Shown one piece after another: positions 23,234-34,583 of a stretch of 64,000 nucleotides of DNA. Each line of letters starts with the position of its first letter. Position 1 is the stretch's first letter. A program made the position numbers and the translations under genes. Under the pieces are notes generated by a model. It did not search any database. It was not told the DNA's origin and saw only the letters and a list, made by a program, of their open reading frames with translations. The DNA is from Rhabdophis nuchalis (lineage: Eukaryota > Chordata > Lepidosauria > Squamata > Natricidae), in contig CM077644.1 in assembly GCA_039707465.1 (NCBI GenBank), forward strand, positions 187,798,462 through 187,862,461. Direction: 5' to 3'.

Positions 23234-25220
23234 TTGCAGCCTCTCACACGGCGTCGAATCACCCAGGCTCCCTGGTTTACCGAGGAGCTGCGGGAGATGA
23301 AACGCCACAAGAGACGCCTAGAGAGTAAGTGGAGATCCTCTCGCTCCGAAGCTGACCGAACACTAGTAAGAGACCATATTAGGACTTACATAGTGGCGAT
23401 GAGAGTGACGAAACGCGAATATTGTGCTACCCTTATCGCATTCGCGGATAACCGCCCTGCCACCCTGTTTGGGGTGACCCGCTCCCTCCGTGCAAAGGGG
23501 TCGCAGGAAGCCCCTTTGCACGGTCAAGCAGAGAAATTTGGAGTCTATCTGCAGGATAAAATCACTCAGATTCGGAACGAGTTGCCCTCCACTGAAAGTA
23601 GTCCAGTTGGTTTGTCCGATGCTGGTCTTGAGACAACATCTTGGGAGGAGTTTGACCTTGTTACTACCGAGGATATGGACAGGTTGTTGAGGAGCCTTAG
23701 GGCCACCACATGTTTATTGGACCTGTGTCCCTCCTGGCTTGTACTGGCATCCTGGGAGGTGACACAAGGCTGGCTCCAGGACATTGTGAACGCGTCTTTG
23801 AGTGAGGGGTTCTTACCTACCGCCTTGAAAGAGGCAATGGTGATACCTCTCCTCAAAAAGCCTTCCCTGGACCCAGCATTGTTGCAAAATTACCGTCTGG
23901 TCTCCAACCTTCACTTTCTTGCGAAGGTTGTAGAGAGTGTGATGGCTCAACAGTTTCCTCGACACCTGGAGGAAGTTGATTATCTAGATCCGCGCCAGTC
24001 CGGCTTCCGGCCCGGTCACAGCACTGAGACAGCATTGGTCGCATTGGTGGATGATCTCTGGAGGGCACGGGATAGAGGTTGCTCCTCTATCCTGGTCCTA
24101 TTAGACCTCTCAGCGGCTTTTGATACCATCGACCATGGTATCTTATTGCACCGACTGGGGGGGGTTGGGGGTGGGAGGCACCGTTTTACGGTGGTTCTCG
24201 TCCTACCTCTCTGGTCGGTCGCAATGGGTGTTGGCAGGAGGGCAGAGGTCAGCCCCAAGGCCCCTCTTATGTGAGGTTCCTCAGGGGTCGGTCCTCTCGC
24301 CCCTTCTGTTCAACACCTATATGAAGCCGCTGGGCGAGATCATCCGTGGTTTTGGGGTGGAACACCACCTGTACGCTGATGATACTCAGTTGTACATATC
24401 CACCCCAAACCATCTCAACGATGCCGTCGAGGTGCTGTCCCAGTGTCTGGAGGCCGTACAGGTTTGGATGGGGAGTAACAAACTCAAGCTCAACCCATCC
24501 AAGACCGAGTGGCTGTGGTTTCTGGCACCCCGGTTCAGCCAGATAAGTCCAACACTGGCCATTGGGGGCGAACAACTGGCCCCCGTGGAGAGGGCGCGCA
24601 ACTTGGGTGTCCTTCTGGATTCCCGGCTGTCCATGGAGGACCATGTGACGGCCGTGGCCAGGGGGGTGTTTTATCAAGTACGCTTGATACGCCAGTGTCG
24701 CCCCTTACTGGACCGGGTGGCCCTTCGCACAGTCACTCAAGCACTCGTGACATCCCGGCTGTACTACTGTAACGCTCTCTACATGGTGCTGCCCTTGAGG
24801 TGCACTCGAAGGTTACAGTTAGTCCAGAATGCGGCCGCGCAGGTGATTATGGGTGCCTCAAGGCAATCCCACATAACACCTCTCCTGCGCGAGCTGCACT
24901 GGCTAACTGTGGCCTTTCGGGTGCGCTTCAAGGTGCTGACGACCATCTTCAAATCGCTCCATGGCTCGGGGCCTAGCTACATACGAGACCGCCTCCTGCC
25001 CATTACATCCCTTCGACCGATCCACTCCCACAGAGAGGGCCTTCTCCGGGTACCGTCGGCCAGGCAATGCCTGTTGGCGACGCCTAGGGGAAGGGCCTTC
25101 TCTGTGGCGGGCCCAGCCCTCTGGAACGACCTACCCCCCAAACTACGCACTATCTCGGACCTCCGCCTCTTCCGCCAGCATCTCAAGACTTATTTATTCC
25201 AACAAGCCGGCCTAGCATAA
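23234..25220 (+). pseudogene. L2 reverse transcriptase and C-terminal domain (one frameshift)
   Basis: The first frame (to 24274) carries the linker ([20 protein letters not shown]) and RT motifs up to [14 protein letters not shown]. It shifts in a run of eight Gs near 24160, and the second frame (to 25220) carries GSVLSPLLFNTYMKPLGE, LYADDTQLYIS, DSRLSMEDHVTAVARG and TPLLRELHWLTVAFRVRFKV. Catalytic Asp residues are all present. Apart from the shift the domain is intact over about 660 codons. Confidence 0.88.
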
Positions 25221-25417
25221 CCCCAGTTTTCTGACTTTTAAATGTGTATAAATTTTAAATTCTTAGGGTTTTATAATGGGTTTTAGCACAGGATACAATT
25301 TAATAGTTTTTTAATAATATATTTTTGTATTTTGTATGGTTTTTAATATTGCCTGTGCGCCGCCCTGGGTCCTTGCAAGGAGAAGGGCGGAGTATAAATT
25401 TAATAAAATAAAATAAT

Positions 25418-26013
25418 ATCTGATCTAAGTCTTCTAGATGTGCAGTACAATGGCCATATGATTTTCTAAAATCCAACTACTAGAACAACAAACCATTTTC
25501 TGTAAATTCCTTGCAACATAGTTCTAAGCAACTGTAACCATGCCAACATGTTGAAAACAAGCTAATCTATGCTATATTGTGGAAGTCACTAGAAGATCTA
25601 TGAGGCTGAGTTTGAACATCAGATACCAGATCCAAACTAAAGGAACTAGTCATCCTGCGTTATGCCCTGATTGAGTGCTTCAAAATACACCTAGAAATGT
25701 AATGAATAGATGTTTTCATTCTATGAGTGATACAGTTTGTGATCATTATAGACCTGGAAAGAAGCAGACTGAGGAAGGTTGTTCCAGAAATTTGATCAGA
25801 AAACTTCAAATATCCTTAAGCATAGGTTCAGGCTAAAGGTCCACTTTAATTTTTTTACAGTGATGGAACTAATGGAAAATAAATAAGATCTTCATATAGT
25901 ATAATTAAATAATAATTAAAGTATATCAAAAAACTTGAGCATAAAAAGTATATAAACATAAATAGCTACAGATGTGTAATAGGAATAACTACTATCTACG
26001 TTTACTTAATGAG
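25418..26013. other. No gene recognised (probable ADAMTS19 intron 2)
   Basis: AT-rich sequence between an L2 copy and a SINE, with no coding signal on either strand. Confidence 0.5.
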
Positions 26014-26212
26014 AGGCACTTTGTGTAGTACTTAGAGCACAAGGCTAGAAACTGGGTTCTAGCCCCACCATAGGCACAAAACCACCTGGGTTTCTCTGAG
26101 CCAGGCATTCTTTTTCTAGTAAGCTAGCCCTAATAAGCTATCAATGGCAAACAACTTCTGAAAACATTGGCAAGAAAATAGCACGAACTTGTCAGCATTA
26201 ACTCAAAAGCAC
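26014..26212 (+). mobile_element. tRNA-derived SINE
   Basis: The tRNA-like head (TGTGTAGTACTTAGAGCAC, GGGTTCTAGCCCC as a degenerate B box) is followed by the body GGCAAACAACTTCTGAAAAC and TTGGCAAGAAAA. The same body is seen at 34837 and, inverted, the same head at 31690. It lies in intron 2 of ADAMTS19, antisense to the gene. Confidence 0.7.
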
Positions 26213-26556
26213 AAAATAAACAAATGTTTATTTGATATCACTTGTCCAATAGATTTAACATTAAAATGGATGAGGCTCAAATCAAGAACTTCTGTATGCT
26301 TATAATAGTGAAGGTGAAATTAACAATTACAAAACCATGTCTTAAATTTAAAATTAGGATGAAGTGCTTTCCTTATTTTAGTGATATAGAACTTTGAACA
26401 CTGAAAAAGAAAATGGCAAAGAAAAATTAAAGTAAATAATAACTGGAGTAACATGGAAGTATTATGAAAAAGAACAGATATGGAACAATAACAGTGGGAA
26501 GTAAATTTTACTGCAAAGAGCAGATGAAATACAGGTGAAGGGGAAAAAATACTCAC
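26213..26556 (-). other. ADAMTS19 intron 2, donor end
   Basis: The intron begins with GTGAGT at 26556 on the minus strand. Reading through without splicing would add about 79 codons before a stop near 26320, with no family resemblance, which supports splicing here. Confidence 0.8.
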
Positions 26557-27146
26557 CAAACCACCACAAGTGCTAAAGGAAGCAAAGGATCCAGGATAAT
26601 GCAGCACAGATCCACTATAGTAACAGGCTCTCTCTGTTTGTGTGTGGATCAAATTTGGGGTACTCTTTTCATTCAATAGTCGTTCCTCCACTGCAAAACC
26701 TGGTGCTAAGAAGCGACTGTCCCTCTTAAGCAGCAGATAGAGCTCCTGAGCGAAAGCTGGTATTCTCAGCAACATCTCATCCTCATCTTCTGAAGGAGAT
26801 GCATATGGATGGGATGGTTGCTGAGAAGTACCATTAGATCCCTGAGGAAGTGGAGACCAGTGATAGAAATCCTGAGATTCATATTCATCCTCTGAAGTTT
26901 CCCGAACTGGCAGTTGCTGGTGCTGGTGGTCAAATGAGGAGGAAACTGAGCGGATCTCACGAGAACTGCCTACTCCCTGAGTGGATGCAGAGGTAGCATT
27001 AATATTGCTGCTGCTATTCCCACAGTTACCATCAAGACTGCAGCTGCCTCCTGCACCACTCCCTCCAGTGGATTCCTGTTGGCTTCTACTCCACAGGGCT
27101 GGGTAAACAATCTCCCACTCTTCAAAATCTCCGAGAGGTTGCAGAC
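26557..27146 (-). CDS. ADAMTS19: ADAMTS19 exon 2 (prodomain)
   Basis: ADAMTS19 is a secreted zinc metalloproteinase with thrombospondin repeats. This exon encodes residues 29-225 of the predicted protein, most of the propeptide that is later cut off. It has a 3' splice site (TTTTTGCAG before 27146) and a donor (GTGAGT at 26556-26551). It is 590 nt long, completes the codon split with exon 1 and ends in phase 0. Recognisable family sequence: EEWEIVYPALW (37-47), GSSREIRSV, LLRIPAFAQELYLLLKRDSR (about 154-173), FLAPGFAVEER, then CYYSGSVLHYPGSFASFSTC (203-222), which closely follows human ADAMTS19. Between these lies a low-complexity Gly/Ser/Asn stretch and an acidic stretch (SEDEDE), also variable in the family. 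Metalloprotease and later exons are not in the window as far as can be seen. Confidence 0.93.
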
Positions 27147-29510
27147 CTGCAAAAATTCACATAGACTGAAATTTACACTCTAAATTGTTCCCAACTGTAA
27201 AAGTTGCCATAAATGTACACCAGATTTAGGACCCATCAGTGTAATTTTAATACATCAAAATGACGTAACAGCATTGATCCATACTGCAGTTACCAATATA
27301 AAATCAGTTTTCCTATGTACTCATGGCTGAAAATGTTATTTTTACATATACTGTATGTTGCATTTATATTTTAGTTTTTGTTAGCTGCCCAGAGTAGAAT
27401 TGATGAGATGAGTGATTATGTATGTATGTATGTATGTATGTATGTATGTATGTATGTATGTACATATGTAACTAAAGGTGTGCATACATATGTACAAAAT
27501 ACCTGCTGAAGACTATGTGCTTTTCTCTTATTCTCTCTCTCTTTGTATGTATGTATGTGTGTGTGTATGTATGTGTATGTATGTATATGTGTATATATAC
27601 TTGTGTCCCTTGTTTATTTATTTATCAGCTCAAAACCTAACACAGACAGATAGATAGATAGAGAGACAGACAGACAGACAGACAGACATTCAATATTGTG
27701 TTAAAGATTTATTTATTTATTTATTTATTTATTTCTACAATGTGTCCCTATTTCAATATAAAAAGATATTTTTAGAAATGTGTAAATAAAGCTTGAAGAG
27801 TATCCACAGCTTCTAATTGAATTAAAAGATAGGCATCTCATTTTACCCATTTGAACAATTGTAGTCAAATAATGTGGTAAGGAACAGTAGTAGTCTTTCC
27901 CAATGTGATGTCCCTATGTTACTGGCTGAGATTTACAGGCCACCATCCATACTCGACTGGGAAAGGCTGTTAGAAGTCCCAACTAACTAGTCAGTCAAAA
28001 TCTCTCCAGTATCATCAGAAGTAGCCTATCTTTCAATCTAAGCATCTTCAGCATAAGGATAGTTATAGGTTTAAGTGGCTGAACACCCAGGAGTTTTTCC
28101 TACAATATCAAGTAGGAACAAATATGCTCAAATTTGTAATTAAAAGGCAGAGACTACAGAAATATTTGCCAAGCATCTATGTAAGGGCAATAATAAAAAG
28201 TTAAGATGCCACCTGATGGCCGAGAAAGAAGTAAGAGAGAAGGGAAAATTGATTTACTCAAACTTTTATTTGTTTCACCAAAACAAGCATCCTACATAGA
28301 TTAGGATTATGGGTAAAAAACAACTGTGTAAAAAACATATAATCTTTTGTTGTATATTCCATTCCTAAATTAAAGTATTTCACTGATTAGGCAATAAGAA
28401 TTCAGTAGGAATATGAATGACAGTAGAAATTCTGGAGCATCATATGTATAAATACAGTTATAAATTTATAATTCAAAACTAATTTGTTGTACATTCCATA
28501 CAAATATATTTAGTGACTTGAAACTTCTGTAAATTGTGGATTTGTGCACACACAAAAATTGCTCTATGTGGAAATCTTTGATATTTAATATTTGAAGTGC
28601 TTAAGAAATTTAAAAAACTGAAATAACCCAATGAAAATGTCAGCACACTGCATGCAGATATAGAAAAATTATTCTCTTGCTGATATTGGAACAGTCCCAA
28701 AGAAATAATGCATTTTATTACTATTTGACCTTAGTTATTCTATATTTTAAATCAGACAATATTGCCTCAAAAGACTATAAGATCTGTTTCTTCAGCAAAG
28801 GCAAATAAGACTTAGTTTTGCTTCTAACTAAGGCAAGTAAGATTGGCAAACAGATAGAAATTGATCCATCAAGTACAGATCCTATATATTTCAAATGTTG
28901 TAGGCTTTTGGGGTGTATTTAATCTTTAATGGGCAATTTTTGCCACTTTGAGTTATTTATCAAATAAATAAATAATTTGGGGTGTATGAGAACTAAAACT
29001 TCATAAACATTCTCATGCAGATGTGGACCAAGTAGCTCATCCTAATGGAATAAGAAGATACTCAGCCTGATTACACTCTGCAGAAACAGAGACATATCCT
29101 TGTAAAGCATGTCCTGCCAAGATGCTGCTGAATGTTGTTTGATCCTAAAGAACACTTTGGCAGTGACTTGAAGAAAAACAGTTAAATCTAAGTTTACTGT
29201 TCAATATCAGAGCAGCATTCTCAAGCTGCAGCCAAATTATTTCTGAGTGTGTGCAGGATGTCTTATAAATTATATCCTTCTCTAGCAGTGTGTAAGTATT
29301 TGATAGATGGATAGGTTGCACCGAAATTTGTATTTAAGACCTTCTACTCTACAAACTAGCAATAATGATACATTTCTGTGCGACCCCTTTGTGTCACTGT
29401 AGTTCCTTATTACCTTGGGCAAGGCTCTTGGCCATCACCTGGGGCCAGAAATCTCCGAAGCAAGGAGAGAGGTTCCGATTATTGAGCAAACACGAAGTAC
29501 TGGAACTCAC
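27147..29510 (-). other. ADAMTS19 intron 1 (2364 bp)
   Basis: It is bounded by a donor GTGAGT at 29510-29505 and an acceptor TTTTTGCAG ending at 27147, both on the minus strand. It contains a dense microsatellite cluster at 27411-27737 and otherwise no recognisable gene or complete repeat. Confidence 0.88.
27380..27737. repeat. Microsatellite cluster: (TATG)n, (ACAG)n, (TTTA)n
   Basis: TATG units fill 27418-27461 and recur as imperfect GTAT/GTGT tracts at 27545-27600. GATA/ACAG units fill about 27644-27688 and TTTA units 27710-27735. The first tract is preceded by TTGTTAGCTGCCCAGAGT, which looks like an old LINE 3' end, so the TATG run may have grown from a retroelement tail. Confidence 0.85.
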
Positions 29511-29595
29511 CTGAAGTGATCCGATCTGACAGGAAGCACAGCTGATAAAAGATGCAGCAAAGGTGGCTCAGCCGCCTGCCCCTTTTCGTCTCCAT
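29511..29595 (-). CDS. ADAMTS19: ADAMTS19 exon 1 coding part (signal peptide)
   Basis: The first 28 codons and one base of the 29th run from the ATG at 29595 to the donor CAG|GTGAGT after 29511. The peptide starts METKRGRR and continues with a hydrophobic core LSHLCCIFYQLCFLS, a signal peptide that would direct the protease to the secretory pathway. The core aligns with the human ADAMTS19 N-terminus (short, Cys-rich, ending YQLGFLS), which supports both the identity and this start. Joining to exon 2 gives ITS-G-LQPLGDFEEWEIV with the frame kept. The frame stays open upstream to another ATG at 30189, but that extension is low complexity and is treated as 5'UTR. Intron 1 is 2364 bp. Confidence 0.9.
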
Positions 29596-30560
29596 CCACG
29601 CCGCGGAGGTGGGCAGGGGGGACGACCAAAGCACCCCCTTTTCTCTCTCGGCGCTTTTTTTTTTTTTTTTTTTGAGGAACTTTGCAAAAACCGAGGAAAA
29701 AGTTGCTCGCGCAAGACGCCGAGCCTGCAAAGCCTCCCTCCTTCCTTCAGTTTGTGGGAGGAGAGCAGAGAAAATAGCGGGCTCGGCAAGCCTCTTAGCA
29801 GCAGCAACAGCAGGAGCAGCAACAGCAAAGGCAGCTCCGCAGTGGCACCAACCTCGAGCCTCTCCGCTCCGGTTCCCGAGCAGAGTGAAAGCTGAAGCCC
29901 CGACAAGGGAAGCCACCTCAGGGGGCCGAGTCAGGCGGCAGCCATGCCAGCAAAGGTCAACAGAAGAGGGCAGACCGGCTTGAAGGAAGCCCAAAGAACC
30001 GTGCGAGAGAGAGAGAAGGCGCAACTTGCTTTGGTGGAGAAGCCGGGCGCGGAGCGGACAGGCAGAGAGAAGGAGGGAGGGAGCGAGAGAGGGAGGGACG
30101 GCCACGCGCAGCAGCGGCGGCAGCAGCAGCACCAACAGCAGCAGCGGAGAGGTGGTGGCGCGCACACACACAACACACACACAACACACACGCCCAATCC
30201 CGGCAGTGGACGGTGGGCTAGCGGCGAGGAGCTCTCCCTGGGTGGGAAGTGGATGGAAGAGGACTCAAAGGAGAACGAGCGGGTTCCCCAAACTCCTGCC
30301 ACTCGCTCCTGATTGGCTGCTCTGGCGTTTCTTATTTGCATACCTCTTATTTCTTCCCCTCCCCCCCTTTTGTCCTTCCCTGGGAAGGTCTGAGGGCTTG
30401 AGCCGCAGGTAAGTATTGGAGGCAGAATGGTGGACGAAGTCTTGGCCCTGGCGTCGTCCGGCGCAAGAAATCCAAGGGCCGAAGCAACGTCCCGTGAGAC
30501 TGAACGAGAATGGAAGATGAATTGTGAATTCGAAGCAGAACTTCCACTTATAGCCACAGT
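29596..30560 (-). promoter_or_regulatory. CpG-rich promoter and 5'UTR of ADAMTS19
   Basis: This segment is visibly GC- and CpG-rich against AT-rich surroundings, as in a CpG-island promoter. It holds a T-run (29656-29673), imperfect CAG/CAGCAA trinucleotide stretches (29799-29836, 30108-30147) and a CA repeat (30163-30191), all of which would be in the 5'UTR of a transcript starting near the CCAAT box. Long open frames here on both strands arise from lack of AT-rich stops and repeats, and none has a family motif. Such islands often also drive a divergent non-coding transcript; that is inference only. Confidence 0.75.
30312..30341 (-). promoter_or_regulatory. Octamer and CCAAT box in proximal ADAMTS19 promoter
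   Basis: On the minus strand ATGCAAAT (30341-30334), the exact POU/octamer motif, is followed 17 bp downstream by CCAAT (30316-30312) within AGCCAATCAGG, a good NF-Y site. A CCAAT box usually sits 60-100 bp before the start, predicting transcription from about 30215-30255 and a 5'UTR of about 620-660 nt. No TATA box was seen at the matching distance. Confidence 0.55.
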
Positions 30561-30910
30561 TTTGTTCCAAAGGTATCAACCTTGTGTATCATGCTTTCCG
30601 CTATGTATTCAAGATGGACAGTGATTAATATTAATATGCATATGTTAGGGTATAGCTATATACATATGTATGCATATAGCATATCTAAATGTATGTTATG
30701 TATGTGCACACTTTCAGAGCAGGCAACAGAATTTCATTTTTAATGTGTGCCAGAGTCCCACAGGAAAAAAAAAATGACTATAAAGATTATCTTATTAGCA
30801 AAAATACTTGCTAATTTTGCTTTACCAAAGGCTCTGTGAGTTATGCTTCTACCTGTCATGCTTGCACAAATCCAATTTTCTCAAAAGGAACTGGAATCTT
30901 TTGTCCTTCT
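30561..30910. other. No gene recognised
   Basis: The sequence returns to AT-rich intergenic DNA with a TATG/CATA-rich patch at 30640-30710. Confidence 0.5.
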
Positions 30911-31290
30911 CAGACAATGGGTAGATCTCAACAACCAAAATTGAGCCCAACTTTTCTGTTGTGAGACATTGTTTAAGTGACTGGCTCCATTTTATAACCT
31001 TTCTTGCCACATTTGTTAAGTGGATCACTGTAATTGATATGTTAGTAATTTGGCTGTTAAGTGAATCTGGCTTCCACATTAACTTTGCTTGTCAGAAGGT
31101 CGCAAAAGGTGATCATATAACCTTGGGACACAGCAGTGGTCATAAATATGAACTAGTTGCCAAGCATCTGAATTTCAATCACATGATCACGGGGCTGGTG
31201 CAAAGGTGATAACTGAGGAAAACGATCATGTCACATTTTCCAGTGCCGTTGTAACTTTGAATGGCCACTAAGACTAACTGCACTTCTAAA
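30911..31290 (+). mobile_element. Non-autonomous DNA transposon (same family as 18194)
   Basis: The body shares AATTGAGCCCAA, CCTTTCTTGCCACA, TGTTAAGTGAATCTGGCTTC and GTTGCCAAGCATCTGAAT with the 18194 copy or its family consensus, in the same order. Terminal inverted repeats are decayed, so the limits are approximate. Confidence 0.62.
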
Positions 31291-31689
31291 TGCAACACAA
31301 TCTTTCCTGCAGGTATACCTTTTATAGGTTAAAAATTCACCATAACTCTTGATGTCCATTCTTCTATAAGCAATATCAGCCTTCTATAAGCAATATCTTC
31401 TAAAATGGCAATATGCAAAGAACAGCATTGTTGTTAGGTTCATATTATATATTGTTTCCAGGAGAATGAAAATTGTCCATGATTACATAAGTAAATGTAT
31501 GTGGAATAAATGTAAATACGAAAGAAAATTTAAACTTGCAGAACTGGGCAGTCATTCTGCCATAGTGTTTTGATACATGGTCTTGACACACATTTATGTT
31601 CACCCCACCTTGAATAACTTTATAAATAACTGAAGGTAGAAAACATACTTAATCTTCCTTCCTCCTCTTAACTTCCTCTCAACAAGCAC
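31291..31689. other. No gene recognised
   Basis: AT-rich with a duplicated CTTCTATAAGCAATATC near 31362-31399; no coding signal. Confidence 0.5.
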
Positions 31690-31823
31690 CCTGTTGGTTG
31701 GGATGAGAGACACAATGACTGGTTCAGGTCACCCAGGTGGCTTTCCTGCCAAAGGAAGGACTAGAACTTCCAGTCTCCTGGTTTCTAGCTTGGTGCCTTA
31801 ATTGCTACACCAAAGTGGCTTTA
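31690..31823 (-). mobile_element. tRNA-derived SINE, 5' part, minus strand
   Basis: On the minus strand the head reads TTGGTGTAGCAATTAAGGCAC (A-box region), then ACCAGGAGACTGGAAGTTC and TAGTCC (B-box region), then CAGGAAAGCCACCTGGGTGA. The same order is seen in the SINEs at 26014 and 34837. The 3' part is missing. Confidence 0.7.
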
Positions 31824-34551
31824 TACTAAACTTCTAATAATACCATTAACTCAATATGTATTAGAAAATCTTATATATTTGTCATTAGGCTTCTATATCA
31901 TATGTACTTCAAAATAATTTGTAATGCTGAAGTGTACATATGAATATACACATCTAATACATAGCTAGGTTCTTGTCCTGGCCTGGACAATGACCCTCTT
32001 TTTTATTTTGATATGTCTCTATCTTTTCAGACATATTATTCACTAGGCCAGTTTCTCCAGTACTATACCAGCTCTATTTAGGTTCAATAAAACATAAAAC
32101 CCCACAGGCCACTCAGTATATACCTTTAGAAATGCAACAAAACTGTAACAAACTAAAGATGTTTTATTCAGGAAAACATCAGGATTCAGAAGCAAGCTTT
32201 CACCGCATCCTGACTGGTTTAATACAGTATTTAATATTTCTTTATTAGAGGCAATTTCTATCTCATTTTTCCCCTCCAGGAGCTGAAGACAAGATACACT
32301 ATGCTCTTTCTTCCCATATTTTTCCTTAAATAAACCTGCCCAATAGTTAAGTTGAGAGAGAGTGAATCGACCACATGCATTCCCTTGGGTTTGGAGATCA
32401 TAGCCTGGATGTCCTCAGTCCAACAATTCAGATTTTCAAATTATTGAACATGAAGCAGGGCAAGAGAGGTTGTAAGCAAAAAGTTGAAGGGCATAACATT
32501 TTTTTTACAAATCTAATCATGTTTGCACAGACAAAACTTGATTGGTGTCAAGCTTCACTCCAGGCCTTGATGTCTGGTTTGCCCATGCAAATTTGCAAAG
32601 CTTGATAACCCCATAGGTATGTAGATTAACCTTTAATTAATAAAATTGGGTGGTATATTGATTTCTTGCCCAACCTTGACCTTAGTGAAACCTCAATAGT
32701 TTTATGCATCAGGAAAGAAGGAAGGAGATAACTTCTTTTTTGTTAATTTAATATATAAAAAACTGACTCTTGGGGTAAATATAACTGATTAAATTTAAAA
32801 GAGAAAAAAGATCATTTCCTCATTAATAAGTTATCAAAGTAATAAGTATAAAGTTGATATTTAAACAAGCAATCTTGTTTCTAATTTAAAAAGTATCTTC
32901 ACAATATGGAACTACATTGCTTAAAAGTTAACTTCCGATCCCTATTTTCAATGAAAATTTAAAATATTCAAAAAAGATTTATATCAAATACAGCAATTTT
33001 TAACAATCAATCATTAATGAAAAATTACCATAACACATTTCCTCTGGTGGTATTCAAACTTTGATCTTTCAAAGCAAGCAAACTATATTTTTGCAAATAA
33101 GGTGTGAGATTAAAACAAGAATGTTGCTTTCTTAAGCAATAACACAATAGTAATTTGAATGGTTATCACACCAAATAATTCATTGTGTGCTTATGTTCAT
33201 AACTTTAGAAAAAGATGAGCATGTTTTTAAAGGTTTTACAGCAACAAGAATCATGGAGATTAAAAAAAGTAAAAACATATTTGGAAAAAATATTGCTAAT
33301 CTTCATAAAGCTCTCATCTAAATTTGCATCCCAAAAAAGTCAGAGCCACTAAAATCAATTAAATACATTTCTGAAGAATCTGGCCAGTATAGAATTGCAC
33401 TGTAAGCCTGTATTAAAAAGAGTGACTCTTCTGTCAATAAGCATGGATGTAAGACATGATCCCAAGGTTGTGATCCCAATCTTTATTTTTACCATAGCTT
33501 GCAAACACTTTTGTTAAAAAAGCTTCATATATAAACAAAACTTACATTGAGAGATAATCTATCTGAAATTCACAACAAAAGCAGGAGTGTTTTTAACCCG
33601 CTTTGTGTGAACTGAGCAGGGGGACTAAGCTCCAAATTTCCAGCTGAAAGCTTTCTAAAGATGATAATGACATCATGTGTAACTTTGCTACATGTTTAAT
33701 CAACTAAGCTGCTTGCTTTCTGTGCTCAAAAGCACACCTTAATGTGCTTTTGAATAAGCAGCTAAGATAGAATGTGTTGTTGATAACACTAAGCTCTGAA
33801 TTTGGGCTGGTCCATACATGCCCTACAGGAAATTATTCTTTAGTGATTTTAAACTATTGCATGCTGTTTCCAGAGCTACTAAAAGTATTGAAAGGCATGT
33901 GCAAACGTATTTCAGACAGCGCTCCCTCAAGAAATTTTGGCAGCCACCATTCAAATCATAGTGTTGTCCACAAATACATCTTCCGTCAGAAACTGTGTCT
34001 AAATATAATTGCAATAGTGTCCCTCTGGCCTTTGACTATAGTTGTTGGGGAGGGTAACAGTTCATACTATATTAAACCCAGATTATTTCCATAGAATACT
34101 AGGGTGAAATTGGTTGGCAGATAGAAACCTTGTTAGCTGCACATTTAAGCATTTACAAATCAATGACATTTGTGATAACTGCAGGCCAAGCAAACCTCTG
34201 ATCACAAGATTAGGAAAATTTTAAGGAGCTATTAAATGTGACACACACACAGCCAGTTTGTGTAGTGATTAAGCTTTGGGTTATAATGCTTTCAATAACA
34301 TGTTTTAAAAACATCTTACCTTTGTTTTTGGGGGAAAGTACTGGTTTATATAAATATAATTGTACAACCATAGCTAAATTTTTCGGATGATAACATTTTC
34401 TTCTAGCATTGAATAATAAATGTGTGGCCCCTTTCATTCAGTGGGTTGAAGACCTGATTGCACTTGCCATCAATGAGAATAATGCCTATACTGTAGATTA
34501 CATTTTATATGGGCAATATAATGAAATATGGGATTCATTTATACAAAATAC

Positions 34552-34583
<32 letters not shown>

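Larger units (their letters stand above)
22248..25417 (+). mobile_element. Near full-length L2-type LINE (endonuclease + RT)
   Basis: This is the longest L2 copy here. It runs from a GC-rich start through an apurinic endonuclease, RT, C-terminal domain and 3'UTR to the family hairpin (GGTCCTTGCAAGGA) and an (AATAAA)-rich tail at about 25396-25417. The coding region would be one ORF if not for two frameshifts, near 22585-22600 and 24155-24175, both in G-runs, and one in-frame TGA at 23222. Any 5'UTR upstream of 22248 was not identified, and no clear target-site duplication was seen, as expected for L2. Confidence 0.9.

Noticed and set aside
1..26556. Further ADAMTS19 exons (metalloprotease HExxH, disintegrin-like, thrombospondin repeats)
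   Set aside because: No minus-strand frame with these motifs was found. They are probably beyond the window, although a very small exon could have been missed.
29552..30412. Long open frames on both strands in the GC-rich region next to ADAMTS19 exon 1
   Set aside because: They arise from CpG-rich composition and simple repeats, overlap each other in several frames and have no family motif; only the short exon 1 frame matches a known protein and has a proper splice donor.
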